A DNA stretch of 20,305 nucleotides from Caldifarciminota bacterium UBA3073 (GTDB lineage Bacteria; Hydrothermota; UBA3073). The notes beneath the pieces were generated by a model that was not told the DNA's origin, searched no databases, and saw only the letters and a list, made by a program, of their open reading frames with translations. Shown piece after piece: positions 1-7,651 of the stretch. The stretch spans positions 1-20,305 of the forward strand of contig DFBT01000109.1 in assembly GCA_002366725.1 (NCBI GenBank). Direction: 5' to 3'. A program made the translations under genes and the position numbers. How positions within the stretch are numbered: the stretch's first letter is position 1; each line of letters starts with the position of its first letter.

Positions 1-307
1 CGATGTCCTTGACCTTATCACCTAAGACGGGAATATTGAGTTCCCTCTCGAGGATTTCTTTCAAGGGAAGCGACTTTATTTCGGGAAGATTGGGAGAGGA
101 TGATATTCTGCCGTTTCCATCCACCAATCCCGTTATACCGATGCCCGCCGCCCTGCCACCCAGTTCAAGAATGAGCTGCGAGAGGGTTCTTGTAAGCGTG
201 CCCGGGTTACCCGTATCTATCTTTCTCTCGTCACTTATCTCCCCGTCTGCGACATTCCCCGCCTTTATAAATGTCCCTCCCACATCTATGCAGGTGATGG
301 GTATCAT
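1..307 (-). CDS. ROK-family sugar kinase/regulator, N-terminal part (runs off window)
   Basis: Reading the minus strand from the ATG at 307 gives an open frame that continues past the window edge (about 102 residues visible). It begins with a hydrophobic beta strand followed by the phosphate-binding signature DVGGTFIKAGN (residues about 8-18), typical of the ROK (repressor, ORF, kinase) family within the ASKHA fold. A second glycine-rich stretch (GIGITGLVDGNGRI, about residues 57-70) matches the following ROK core strand. No helix-turn-helix precedes the kinase domain, which favours a cytoplasmic sugar kinase (glucokinase-like) over a NagC/XylR-type repressor. The substrate cannot be told from this part. 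No good Shine-Dalgarno sequence precedes the ATG. The gene lies 280 bp downstream of sppA on the same strand and may be transcribed separately. Confidence 0.85.
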   Translation of the reverse strand, partial: MIPITCIDVGGTFIKAGNVADGEISDERKIDTGNPGTLTRTLSQLILELGGRAAGIGITGLVDGNGRISSSPNLPEIKSLPLKEILERELNIPVLGDKVKDI

Positions 308-587
308 AATCTTATATTATGGGTTAATAAACCATCTCAAGATCCGCATGGACAAGACGATTAACACTCCTATATCAAATATCAAAAATCAAATATCAAA
401 ATCACAAATCAAAAATCAAATATGGGTTGAAACTTTCTGATACATCGGGGTATAAAGTAATTTTTGCATATGTTTTTTTCGATTTTCTATTTCTGTGTTA
501 AATGCATGTTTTGGGATAACAGTTATTGCTAAAGATTCACGGGAGCAAACCTGCTGGATAGCCGTCTTAAGTCCTTATTGAGTGTGG
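308..587. other. Intergenic gap with AT-rich ATCAAA-type repeats
   Basis: No convincing gene is seen between the ROK gene and sppA. Positions 371-422 hold an AT-rich array of short units of the form ATCAAAAATCAAAT with small variations. The same style recurs at 2635-2690, upstream of rplY. A GATCCGCATGGA motif lies at 341-352 and recurs in the non-coding region after 7790. No clear terminator or consensus promoter was found. Confidence 0.5.
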
Positions 588-1415
588 TCACGGTCTGAAA
601 ATGTATTCAAGTTTTACATTTTTCCTTTCGTAAATAGAGGAGAGCAGCCTGATTACCAGTGGTATCTTTCTCTCCTTCAATTCGATCACCGCGGGTTTGC
701 CTTTCATCCCGGCGAGGTCACCCGCTATCGCAATTGCGTCTTTCAGGCTGCCGAGCGTATCTACAAAACCAAATTCCTTCGCCTTCTTCCCGGAGAAAAT
801 CCTTCCGTCCGCAATTTTCAACACACTATCCCGCTCGATTCCCCTGCCCTTTACCACTTCATCCACGAACTGGTTGTATACATCGTTCACAACATCCTGC
901 AACAGTTCCCTCTCTTCATTCTCCATCTCCCTGAATGGAGAGGCTATGTCCTTATATTTTCTGGATTTTATCACCCTCATCTCGACGCCGATCTTCCTTG
1001 TGAGTTCTTCCACAGATGGCAACTCCATTATCACACCTATTGAACCCGTAATGGTTCCGGGATTAGCCACTATTCTATCTGCAGCAGATGCTATATAGTA
1101 GCCACCAGATGCCGCTATGATGCCGAGTGATGCCACGACGACCTTTCCCCCATCCCGCAGTCTGTTTATCTCGTCAACCATCTCCTGACAGGGAACCACC
1201 GCTCCGCCGGGTGTATTGAGATAAATAACGACACCCCGTATCAGGGGATTCTCCCTCGCCTTTTCAAGTCTCTCTATCACCGATTTCGACTCGCGTATCT
1301 CTTCCTCTATCCTGATGAGCGCCACGCTCTCACCGGGCCTTGCCCTGAACAGTAAAGATGCGGGAACGAGCAAGAAGACAACGGCGATAATTATAATGCA
1401 TATCTTTTTAGCCAC
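588..1415 (-). CDS. sppA: Signal peptide peptidase SppA (S49 serine protease)
   Basis: A 275-residue membrane-anchored peptidase that degrades leftover signal peptides in the membrane. An N-terminal transmembrane segment (about residues 4-22) is followed by one S49 domain, as in the short Bacillus-type SppA rather than the duplicated E. coli form. The catalytic serine is expected at Ser103 in IIAASGGYYIA. The general-base lysine is expected at Lys155 in KSRKYKDIASP. Their 52-residue spacing equals that of the B. subtilis Ser147/Lys199 pair. The start is GTG (1413-1415), preceded by GAGGG. It overlaps the end of pth by 8 bp, which suggests translational coupling. The C-terminus ends shortly after the conserved domain with no extra module. 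Confidence 0.95.
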   Translation of the reverse strand: MAKKICIIIIAVVFLLVPASLLFRARPGESVALIRIEEEIRESKSVIERLEKARENPLIRGVVIYLNTPGGAVVPCQEMVDEINRLRDGGKVVVASLGIIAASGGYYIASAADRIVANPGTITGSIGVIMELPSVEELTRKIGVEMRVIKSRKYKDIASPFREMENEERELLQDVVNDVYNQFVDEVVKGRGIERDSVLKIADGRIFSGKKAKEFGFVDTLGSLKDAIAIAGDLAGMKGKPAVIELKERKIPLVIRLLSSIYERKNVKLEYIFRP

Positions 1416-1983
1416 TTACACCCTCTTGCCAGAAGTTTACATAGTTCATTGCGTCCTCAATCCCATCCCTTACAAAAATCTCCACAGCCTCTATTGCCTT
1501 TTTAATTGATTCTCCAATGACATTCATCTCTTTGGCGGTGAACCTTGAAAGCACATAATCTACTGCATCTTCTCCCGCCGGACCTATGCCGATACGGAGC
1601 CTTGGGAATCTATCACTCTCGATGGCATATATTATGGACTCGAGCCCTCTGTGCCCGCCAGAGCTTCCACCTCTCCTCATTCTAATCCTTCCGAGGGGGA
1701 GGGCGAAATCGTCCAGGACCACGATGAACTGGCGAGGTAAAAAAGTCGGCAGTGCCGATAACTGTTTCGCCACCACTCCCGAACAATTCATAAATACGAG
1801 GGACTTTACGACCTTTAATCTCTCTCCCTCTATTACAACATCCGCTTCAAGATAGTCGCCTTTTGACGGCTTGAGAGGAATGCGGTATTTCTCCAGGAGC
1901 TCATCCACAAAGAGGTGTCCAACATTATGTCGTGTAAATTTGTAGTCTCTGCCGGGATTTCCTATACCGAGAACGATGTTCAT
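1408..1983 (-). CDS. pth: Peptidyl-tRNA hydrolase
   Basis: A 191-residue cytoplasmic enzyme that releases peptides from prematurely dropped peptidyl-tRNAs. It starts with the family signature GIGNPG (Asn9). It keeps the catalytic His19 in TRHNVG, Asn66 in MNCSG and Asp92 in VLDDFALP. The SSGGHRGLES block (His111) matches the second family signature, except that Arg112 replaces the Asn (E. coli Asn114) of the usual H-N-G. I believe some other bacterial Pth proteins also have Arg here, so this is probably a lineage variant. The length is normal. The start ATG overlaps the stop of rplY by 4 bp (ATGA), so the two are translationally coupled. The prs-rplY-pth order is a classical bacterial cluster. 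Confidence 0.96.
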   Translation of the reverse strand: MNIVLGIGNPGRDYKFTRHNVGHLFVDELLEKYRIPLKPSKGDYLEADVVIEGERLKVVKSLVFMNCSGVVAKQLSALPTFLPRQFIVVLDDFALPLGRIRMRRGGSSGGHRGLESIIYAIESDRFPRLRIGIGPAGEDAVDYVLSRFTAKEMNVIGESIKKAIEAVEIFVRDGIEDAMNYVNFWQEGVSG

Positions 1984-2615
1984 TTTTCCATTTCCTCTTC
2001 TGTCTTTTCTTCAACTGCTTCTTCTTCAACTGCCTCTTCTTCCACCTCTTCTTCAACTGCCACCTTTACCTCTTCCCTTCTCGGAGCCATTATACTGGCA
2101 ATTGCCTCATCGGGGGGAAGAAGGATTTTCACATCCTCCGCCACAGAGAGGTCTTCTATATGAAGTGATTCCCCGGTTTTCAGCCCGCTAATGTCGATCC
2201 TGATCGCATCCGGCAGGTTCTTCGGAAGGCATTCTATCTCTATCTCTCTAACCCACTGTTCCAATACACCACCTTCCTTTACACCGACCGCAGTGCCATC
2301 CAGTATGAGGGGAATGGACGCCTTTAAGCTCTCGCCCTTGTGGATGTGCATAAAATCTATGTGGATGAGCTCTTCCGTGACGGGATCATACTGTACATCT
2401 TTTATAATCACATTTTTCCCCCTGCCGGGTCCCAGTCTTATGATTTCTTCCTTGTGTTCGTGCAGGTAGGTTTTCAGGTCATTTTTTGAGACCACTGCAG
2501 ACTTGGGCTCCTCTCCATGACCATAAATTACAACGGGAATTTTGCCCTCTCTTCTGAGACTTTTCGCCGCGCCCTTTCCCGTCTTATCTCTCTTTTCTAT
2601 TTTGAGGACCTTCAT
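1980..2615 (-). CDS. rplY: 50S ribosomal protein L25 (Ctc/TL5 type)
   Basis: A 211-residue 5S rRNA-binding protein of the long Ctc/TL5 type. The N-terminal L25 beta-barrel domain (about 1-90) contains GKIPVVIYGHG and the VQYDPVTEELIHIDFMHI block. It is followed by the C-terminal beta domain (about 95-180, with the ALIPLILDGTAVG-like stretch read here as ASIPLILDGTAVGV). The last 30 residues form an acidic tail rich in Glu, Val and Ala, a low-complexity extension common in this family. The ATG at 2615 has a strong GGAGG Shine-Dalgarno with good spacing. It sits downstream of prs and overlaps pth by 4 bp. Confidence 0.96.
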   Translation of the reverse strand: MKVLKIEKRDKTGKGAAKSLRREGKIPVVIYGHGEEPKSAVVSKNDLKTYLHEHKEEIIRLGPGRGKNVIIKDVQYDPVTEELIHIDFMHIHKGESLKASIPLILDGTAVGVKEGGVLEQWVREIEIECLPKNLPDAIRIDISGLKTGESLHIEDLSVAEDVKILLPPDEAIASIMAPRREEVKVAVEEEVEEEAVEEEAVEEKTEEEMEK

Positions 2616-2634
2616 ATTACCTCCTGAACTGCCG

Positions 2635-2690
2635 AATCAAAAATCAAATCTTAAAAATTAAAATTACATATCAAAATGTAAAATTTTATT
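2635..2690. repeat. AT-rich ATCAAA-type repeat tract
   Basis: A low-complexity tract in the rplY leader made of units such as AATCAAAAATCAAATC and ACATATCAAAATGTAAAAT. It resembles the tract at 371-422. It occupies the place where an internal promoter for rplY would sit, but no convincing -35/-10 pair is seen. Confidence 0.5.
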
Positions 2691-2732
2691 CCCTGCTTGG
2701 GAGTCCATCATCTACATTGTTACCGAGACGCC

Positions 2733-2782
2733 AGTTGTAGGGATAACCCTTGTGGTCGTCCGTCTATCCTCGGATTACAACT
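2733..2782. repeat. Nested hairpin at the 3' end of prs
   Basis: Outer arms AGTTGTA (2733-2739) and TACAACT (2776-2782) are perfect complements. Inside them TATCC and GGATA segments also pair, with an imperfect GGGATAACC/GGTCGTCC core. The outer right arm overlaps the prs stop codon. The core resembles a palindrome I recall as widely dispersed in anaerobic bacteria (GGGCGACCACAAGGGTCGCC type), now degenerate. There is no U-run, so it is not a standard terminator. It could stabilise the prs 3' end or simply be a dispersed repeat. Confidence 0.5.
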
Positions 2783-3713
2783 ACACAAAAAGTGAGCTCA
2801 CTGATTCACGGTTGTGGATTCTCTTCACAGCCTCCCCGAGGAGTTTTGAGACGGAGAGAACAGTAAGTTTGGAAGAATCCCACTGAACGGGGATCGTATC
2901 GGTCGTCACAAGTTTTATGACCTCCGATGATTCTATTTTCTCCTTTGCGTTTCCCGATAGGATTGAATGTGTGCAGAAGCAGTAAATATCGAGCGCCCCG
3001 GCGGATTTCAATGCCCTCACCGCTCCCAAAATGGTTCCACCCGTGTCAATGATGTCGTCTATGATGAAGATATTTCTGTCCTTCACCTCACCGACTATAT
3101 TGGTCACATAAGATTGATTTGGTGCGGGTCTCCTTTTATCTACAATAGCTATGGGAACTCCACCGATTCTCTTTGCAAACCCCCATGTTCGTTTCACCCT
3201 ACCCACATCGGGCGAAACCAGGGTAAAATTGGATAAATTCATTTTTTTTACATAGTCCACAAAGACGGGAAGGGCGTAGAGGTGGTCGACCGGAATATTA
3301 AAAAAGCCCTGGATCTGCTCGGCGTGGAGGTCGCAGGTGAGAATCCTGTTTGCCCCCGCCACTTCAAGGAGATCGGCGACAAGTTTTGCGGATATTGGGA
3401 CCCTCGGTTCATCCTTCTTGTCCTGTCTCGCATAGCCAAAGTAGGGGATGACTGCCGTGATCCTCTCCGCAGACGCCCTCTTTGCGGCATCTATCATGAG
3501 AAGAAGCTCCAGAAGATTGTCCGCCGGAGGCTGAGTTGAATGGACGAGAAAAACATCCTCTCCCCTCACATTCTCATTTATCTTTATATATATCTCTCCG
3601 TCAGAGAAGTTCTTACAGGTGATGTCTCCAACCTCTATACCGAGGTATTCACATATCTTTTTTGTCAGCAATGGATTTGAATTACCACCGAATACCTTGA
3701 GTCCGTCCGGCAT
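2781..3713 (-). CDS. prs: Ribose-phosphate pyrophosphokinase (PRPP synthase)
   Basis: A 310-residue class I PRPP synthase. It transfers pyrophosphate from ATP to ribose 5-phosphate to give PRPP for purine, pyrimidine, His, Trp and NAD synthesis. Visible landmarks are KNFSDGEIYIKINENVRG near residues 34-50, the PYFGYARQDKK ATP-binding loop near 95, the metal-binding DLHAEQIQGFF near 128-138, the SPDVGRVKR ribose-phosphate/pyrophosphate loop near 168, and the PRPP-binding loop FIIDDIIDTGGTI near 216-228. The length is typical. The ATG at 3713 has a G-rich Shine-Dalgarno (AAGGGGGG) six bases upstream. A consensus promoter lies about 160 bp upstream on the same strand, and hppA diverges from the same intergenic space. 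Confidence 0.97.
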   Translation of the reverse strand: MPDGLKVFGGNSNPLLTKKICEYLGIEVGDITCKNFSDGEIYIKINENVRGEDVFLVHSTQPPADNLLELLLMIDAAKRASAERITAVIPYFGYARQDKKDEPRVPISAKLVADLLEVAGANRILTCDLHAEQIQGFFNIPVDHLYALPVFVDYVKKMNLSNFTLVSPDVGRVKRTWGFAKRIGGVPIAIVDKRRPAPNQSYVTNIVGEVKDRNIFIIDDIIDTGGTILGAVRALKSAGALDIYCFCTHSILSGNAKEKIESSEVIKLVTTDTIPVQWDSSKLTVLSVSKLLGEAVKRIHNRESVSSLFV

Positions 3714-3783
3714 AAGCCCCCCTTGTTACAAATCTAACCACGAAGTATGTAGTTTTATTAGACGCTGATATGTTGGAGTTATT

Positions 3784-3847
3784 AGGTCATTAAGTTATTG
3801 GGTTATTAAAAGACTGAACAGCTAATAACCTAATGACTTAGTAACTT
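3784..3847. repeat. 25-bp imperfect inverted repeat in the prs leader
   Basis: Left arm 3784-3808 and right arm 3823-3847 are imperfect reverse complements (21 of 25 positions by hand), separated by 14 bases. The arms share the core GGTTATTA/TAATAACC. Each arm is itself made of related AT-rich units (ATTAGGTCATTAAGTTATT style). The repeat falls between the predicted prs transcription start and the prs start codon, so in that mRNA it would form a long leader hairpin. Confidence 0.7.
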
Positions 3848-3870
3848 AATTACTATCTTTATCTGTTTCT

Positions 3871-3899
3871 ATTATATCATATAAACCAAAAAAAGTCAA
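3871..3899 (-). promoter_or_regulatory. Sigma70-type promoter for the prs-rplY-pth-sppA cluster
   Basis: On the minus strand, TTGACT (3899-3894) and a perfect TATAAT (3876-3871) are separated by 17 bases. Transcription would start near 3864, giving a leader of about 150 bases that includes the inverted repeat. Confidence 0.8.
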
Positions 3900-3947
3900 G
3901 GTTTTTTTCTTACTCCTCATTTCCCTCACCTGCAGTTAATTTTTTTC

Positions 3948-3976
3948 TTGACTTTTTGTGTAGTTTATGGTATACT
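3948..3976 (+). promoter_or_regulatory. Sigma70-type promoter for hppA
   Basis: TTGACT (3948-3953), a 17-base spacer and TATACT (3971-3976) precede hppA, giving a leader of about 30 bases. The -35 boundary mirrors that of the prs promoter: AAAAAGTCAAG (3890-3900) is the exact reverse complement of CTTGACTTTTT (3947-3957). Confidence 0.8.
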
Positions 3977-4011
3977 CTCCCCGTAGTTCGTAATTCAATA
4001 GAGGGGGTAGT

Positions 4012-6036
4012 ATGATGTGGGTTCCGTTTGTTGCATCCGGTCTTGCCCTTTTTGTAATTCTCATATTTAGCATCTCGCTTCTCAAGAAACCCCGGGGAAA
4101 TGAGAAGATGAGAGAGATTTCCTCTCTGATTCAGAACGGTGCCGGGACATTTCTTAAAAGGGAGTACACATATGTATTTATAGTCATTGCCGTAGTCGCA
4201 CTGTTTCTCGTTCTCCTGGGCAGCAAGGGACTCGATGTGAACTGGCGGACCGCCGTGTGCTTTCTAATCGGAACAATTGCATCTGCCCTGTCGGGTTATC
4301 TCGCTATGTCCATTGGTACGAGGGCGAACTGTAGAACGGCAGAGGCTGCGCGAACGGGTTTGAAAGAGGCACTTTCTGTTTCATTTACGGGCGGCGCAAC
4401 CACAGGTCTGGCGGTGGTTGGCATAGGACTTCTCGGCCTTTCGGTTGTCTTTATCATCTTTGGGGGAGAACCCACCGCCATAAACGGCTATGCGATGGGG
4501 GCATCCCTCTTTGCACTGTTTGCCCGTGCGGGTGGTGGTATATATACGAAGGGCGCGGATATGGGTGCCGACCTCGTGGGAAAGGTCGAACAGAATATAC
4601 CCGAGGACGATCCGAGGAATCCCGCCGTGATAGCGGACAATGTTGGGGATAATGTCGGGGATACCGCCGGGCTCGGTGCAGATTTACTTGAATCCTATGT
4701 TGAATCGATAATCGCGGCGATCGCGATAGGAGCGAGCCTCTATGTACTAAGGGGCAGTCTCGTTATCCTTCCCATCATCCTCGCGTCGTGGGGCATCGTA
4801 TCGAGTATCATCGGGGCATTGTGGGTGAAGAGTGGAAGAGTGAGGGACCCGCAGAATGCACTGAATTCCGGCGTATACCTGTCTGCCGTGCTTATGATCC
4901 TGGGTAGTTTCTTTATACTCAGGGCATCGGGCATTGAGTATACAGATGCTGCGGGAAGTTTCGCCGCGATGGGTCTTCTGTGGTGCATAGTTGCGGGGGT
5001 GGTGTCGGGGATTATAATTGGACTTGTGTCGGAGTTCTACACATCCTATAAGTATAAGCCGACAAAGGAGCTGGCAAAATCGGCAGCGAGGGGTCCCGCA
5101 GTGATGGTGGTGAATGGGATAGGGCTCGGCATGGGAAGCACCCTTATTCCCGTTGTAATTATAGGCATAAGTATACTGGTGGGCTACAAATTTGGCGGTA
5201 TGTACGGTATCGCACTTGCGTCGTTTGGTATGCTCTCGATACTCGGGATAACGCTCGCCGTCGATTCGTACGGTCCCGTGGCAGATAATGCGGGAGGTAT
5301 AGCACAGATGGCGAAATTACCGGAAGGGGTGAGGAAGATAACAGATTCACTCGATGCCGTAGGCAACACCACTGCCGCCATAGGTAAGGGATTTGCGATA
5401 GGCAGTGCAGCTTTTGCGGCAGTTGGTTTATTCGTGGCATATCTTGCCACCATAAACAGATTTTCGCAGGAACCCGTTCACCTTTCATTGACGGACCCCT
5501 GGCTCGTCGTGGGTTTACTGGTTGGCGGAATGATACCCTATCTCTTTGGTTCTCTCCTTGCGAGCGGTGTTGGAAGGGTTGCGGAGAAGATCATAGACGA
5601 GGTTAGAAGGCAGTTTAAGGAGATAAAGGGTCTCATAGAGGGCGAGGCATCACCCGATGTTTCGAGGTGTGTGGACATCGCCACGAGAGGAGCGATAAGA
5701 AGTATGATGTTGCCCGGGATACTCGTCATCGTGATACCCGTGCTGGTTGGAGTATTTCTCGGGCCCGTAGTACTTGCGGGGGTTCTTATGGGGGCACTCG
5801 TTACTGGGCTTGTCCTTGCGGTTCAGTGTGCAAACACGGGCGCGGCGCTCGATAATGCGAAGAAATACATAGAGAACGGCGCCCTCGGCGGAAAGGGAAC
5901 GGAGGCACACAAGGCGGCGGTGGTCGGTGATACGGTTGGTGACCCCCTGAAGGATACGATAGGTCCCTCTATAAACATCCTCATAAAGCTGATGACCGTT
6001 ATATCGTTGGTGCTCGCCCCGCTGTTCGTGAGGTGA
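4012..6036 (+). CDS. hppA: Membrane-bound ion-pumping inorganic pyrophosphatase
   Basis: A 674-residue polytopic membrane protein that couples pyrophosphate hydrolysis to outward H+ or Na+ transport. The pyrophosphate and Mg2+ site is clear: GGGIYTKGADMGADLVGK (about 174-191), then EDDPRNPAVIADNVGDNVGDTAG (split here as EDDPRNPAV and IADNVGDNVGDTAG, about 198-220). Later loops include DSYGPVADNAGGIA (418-431) and the C-terminal GDTVGDPLKDT motif. GNTTAAIGKG (451-460) has Ala455 and Gly458 where K+-independent enzymes have Lys and Thr, so it should be K+-dependent. In GADLLESYVES both Glu227 (the position used by Na+ pumps) and Glu231 (that of plant H+ pumps) are acidic, so ion specificity is undecided. 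GGGGGTAG precedes the ATG. The 3' end overlaps the convergent glycosylase gene by 38 bp. Confidence 0.97.
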   Translation: MMWVPFVASGLALFVILIFSISLLKKPRGNEKMREISSLIQNGAGTFLKREYTYVFIVIAVVALFLVLLGSKGLDVNWRTAVCFLIGTIASALSGYLAMSIGTRANCRTAEAARTGLKEALSVSFTGGATTGLAVVGIGLLGLSVVFIIFGGEPTAINGYAMGASLFALFARAGGGIYTKGADMGADLVGKVEQNIPEDDPRNPAVIADNVGDNVGDTAGLGADLLESYVESIIAAIAIGASLYVLRGSLVILPIILASWGIVSSIIGALWVKSGRVRDPQNALNSGVYLSAVLMILGSFFILRASGIEYTDAAGSFAAMGLLWCIVAGVVSGIIIGLVSEFYTSYKYKPTKELAKSAARGPAVMVVNGIGLGMGSTLIPVVIIGISILVGYKFGGMYGIALASFGMLSILGITLAVDSYGPVADNAGGIAQMAKLPEGVRKITDSLDAVGNTTAAIGKGFAIGSAAFAAVGLFVAYLATINRFSQEPVHLSLTDPWLVVGLLVGGMIPYLFGSLLASGVGRVAEKIIDEVRRQFKEIKGLIEGEASPDVSRCVDIATRGAIRSMMLPGILVIVIPVLVGVFLGPVVLAGVLMGALVTGLVLAVQCANTGAALDNAKKYIENGALGGKGTEAHKAAVVGDTVGDPLKDTIGPSINILIKLMTVISLVLAPLFVR

Positions 6037-6892
6037 GTCCCCGAGCTCGTTTCAGTCTATAATGACAGTAAAGGTATTCCTGGGCATATCCACAGTATCT
6101 TCCAAAGTATTGCCTCGCAAAATGCCAGATTTGCTTATCTCCCACTCCTCCGTCGGGGAAGTACAGGTTTCTCAGTGTTCTCCTTATCCAGACATCCACG
6201 GGAAATGCCTCATACATACCAAAAGAAAAGAGCGCAACACAATCTGCAATCTTCGCTCCCACTCCCCTGAACTTCATAAGTTCTTCCCTGCACTCTTTAT
6301 AGGGAAGCACTCCGATCCTTTCTAAGTCTTCCCTTCCCTCCTTTATGGTCTCCGCCGCTTCGACGAGATAGTCGCATCTGAATCCGAGACCGCATTTACT
6401 CACGGTATCCTTGTTCTTCGTTATGGCGGATGGAGATGGAAATGTGAACCCAGAATATCCTTCGAGTCCCCTTATCCTCCCGAGTCTCCGAGAGAGGTTT
6501 TCAACCATCCTCTTGATGTTTGGGATATTGTTGTTTGCGGAGAGTATATAGGATGCGAGGGTCTCCCAGGGTTCCTGTCGCAGTATGCGGAGTCCCCCAC
6601 ACGATACTATCGCCTCGTGTATGTGCTCATCCCTGTCTATTTCGTGGAGAATGCTCTCAAGATCCACATCGAGTACGAAATATTTCCTCGCCCATTCCCC
6701 GACATTCCTCTCCGTCGATGCGATCTCGAGGATATTTCCATGTTGTTTTATTAAGAATGCGTCTCCACCCACGATCCCGAAATACGAGCCCCCGGGGGTT
6801 CTTTTCCATCTGAATGTCTGCCCGCATTCGAGGGTGTAATACAGGGATAGGTTACCTATCGCAATTCCAATTTTATGGCATCTCTGTTGCAT
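5999..6892 (-). CDS. ogg: 8-oxoguanine DNA glycosylase, OGG1 type
   Basis: A 297-residue bifunctional glycosylase/AP lyase of the HhH-GPD superfamily that removes 8-oxoguanine opposite cytosine. The N-terminal OGG domain carries LECGQTFRWK (about 21-30). The catalytic domain has ILRQEPWETLASYILSANNN (103-122). The helix-hairpin-helix FRGVGAKIADCVALF holds the Schiff-base Lys214, and FPVDVWIRR holds Asp233. The C-terminal GYAQEYLYCHYR (268-279) is typical of the eukaryote-like OGG1 branch rather than the short archaeal Ogg2. The ATG at 6892 lies inside the upstream ferredoxin gene (37-bp overlap) and its AGGAAGG is only one base away, so the exact start is uncertain. The 3' end overlaps hppA. 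It is the last gene of the operon. Confidence 0.93.
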   Translation of the reverse strand: MQQRCHKIGIAIGNLSLYYTLECGQTFRWKRTPGGSYFGIVGGDAFLIKQHGNILEIASTERNVGEWARKYFVLDVDLESILHEIDRDEHIHEAIVSCGGLRILRQEPWETLASYILSANNNIPNIKRMVENLSRRLGRIRGLEGYSGFTFPSPSAITKNKDTVSKCGLGFRCDYLVEAAETIKEGREDLERIGVLPYKECREELMKFRGVGAKIADCVALFSFGMYEAFPVDVWIRRTLRNLYFPDGGVGDKQIWHFARQYFGRYCGYAQEYLYCHYRLKRARGLTSRTAGRAPTI

Positions 6893-7650
6893 ACCTTCCT
6901 ACACTCCATGCATCTTATACATTCGGGTGAGTTTGGGTCTTCGTATATATTTATATCCACGGGGCATATGCTTATACATCTCCCACACTTGTCACACTTT
7001 GACTCGTCCACCCTCAGTCTGAGGAGGCTTATGCGATTGAAGAGACCCAGTATTGCACCGAGTGGACATATAGTTCTGCAGAAAAATCTCTTTATAAATA
7101 TAGATAGCAGTATCACTGCGATGAGTATGCTCGCCTTCAAATAGAATAGGGGTGAGGAGAGTATCTGGGACTTGAGTTCTTCGCCCAGAAAACCGAGCGC
7201 AATTGGTATCCCTCCCTCAAGGGTTCCTTGCGGGCATAGTTTGCAGAACCAGGTTTCAAAGGTGATGAAAGGAATGATTATGACGAGGATAACGAGGACG
7301 GCATACTTTGAGAGTGTGAATCCCCTTTTCAATTTTATCTTTCGGCTTTTTATCTTATATAGGAGGTCATGCAGGAATCCAAACGGACAGAGCCATCCGC
7401 ATGTCCACCTGCCGAGGAACATTCCAAGAGTACCGAATACCCCAATCACATAATGTGGAAAGGTCCTCGTGGTGATGAAGTGCTGGAGTATACCTATCGG
7501 ACAGGATGTTCTTGCGAGCGGGCAGGCGTAGCAGTTGAGAACCGGGACGCATATTGTCTTCATCGAGCCCTGGTATATCGTTCTCCTCCACAGGGCGGCA
7601 AAAAAACTGTTGGAGAGCACGAGGTAAAAAAGTTGAATTATCCTTCTCAT
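6856..7650 (-). CDS. NapH-like membrane polyferredoxin (4Fe-4S binding protein)
   Basis: A 264-residue membrane iron-sulfur protein. Hydrophobic segments (about 65-80, 115-132, 168-188) alternate with cysteine motifs: LNCYACPLARTSCPIG (38-53), CGWLCPFG (84-91), CKLCPQG (136-142) and CRTICPLG (191-198). Two C-terminal 4Fe-4S clusters follow: Cys219/222/225/229 ending in CP, and Cys244/247/250/254. This layout is that of the NapH/MauN/CcoG-related electron-transfer proteins, probably moving electrons at the inner face of the membrane. The donor and acceptor are unknown. The ATG is one base after the stop of the upstream CXXC mini-gene, which strongly suggests translational coupling. It overlaps ogg downstream. 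Confidence 0.9.
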   Translation of the reverse strand: MRRIIQLFYLVLSNSFFAALWRRTIYQGSMKTICVPVLNCYACPLARTSCPIGILQHFITTRTFPHYVIGVFGTLGMFLGRWTCGWLCPFGFLHDLLYKIKSRKIKLKRGFTLSKYAVLVILVIIIPFITFETWFCKLCPQGTLEGGIPIALGFLGEELKSQILSSPLFYLKASILIAVILLSIFIKRFFCRTICPLGAILGLFNRISLLRLRVDESKCDKCGRCISICPVDINIYEDPNSPECIRCMECRKVCNRDAIKLELR

Positions 7651-7651
7651 C

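Noticed and set aside
371..422. CRISPR-like array
   Set aside because: The repeated units are short, AT-rich and vary without regular spacers; no cas gene is near.
3..440. Plus-strand open frame of 145 codons
   Set aside because: It is the complement of the ROK kinase gene, whose minus-strand translation has the DVGGT signature; the right half runs into AT-rich repeats.
1645..1660. Pth Arg112 in place of Asn as a sign of inactivity
   Set aside because: His19, Asn9, Asn66, Asp92 and His111 are all intact, the gene is in its usual cluster, and I believe other bacterial Pth proteins show the same change.
2701..2770. Possible tRNA between prs and rplY
   Set aside because: No T-loop GGTTCGA-type sequence, anticodon arm or acceptor stem could be assembled on either strand; the fold is a nested hairpin.
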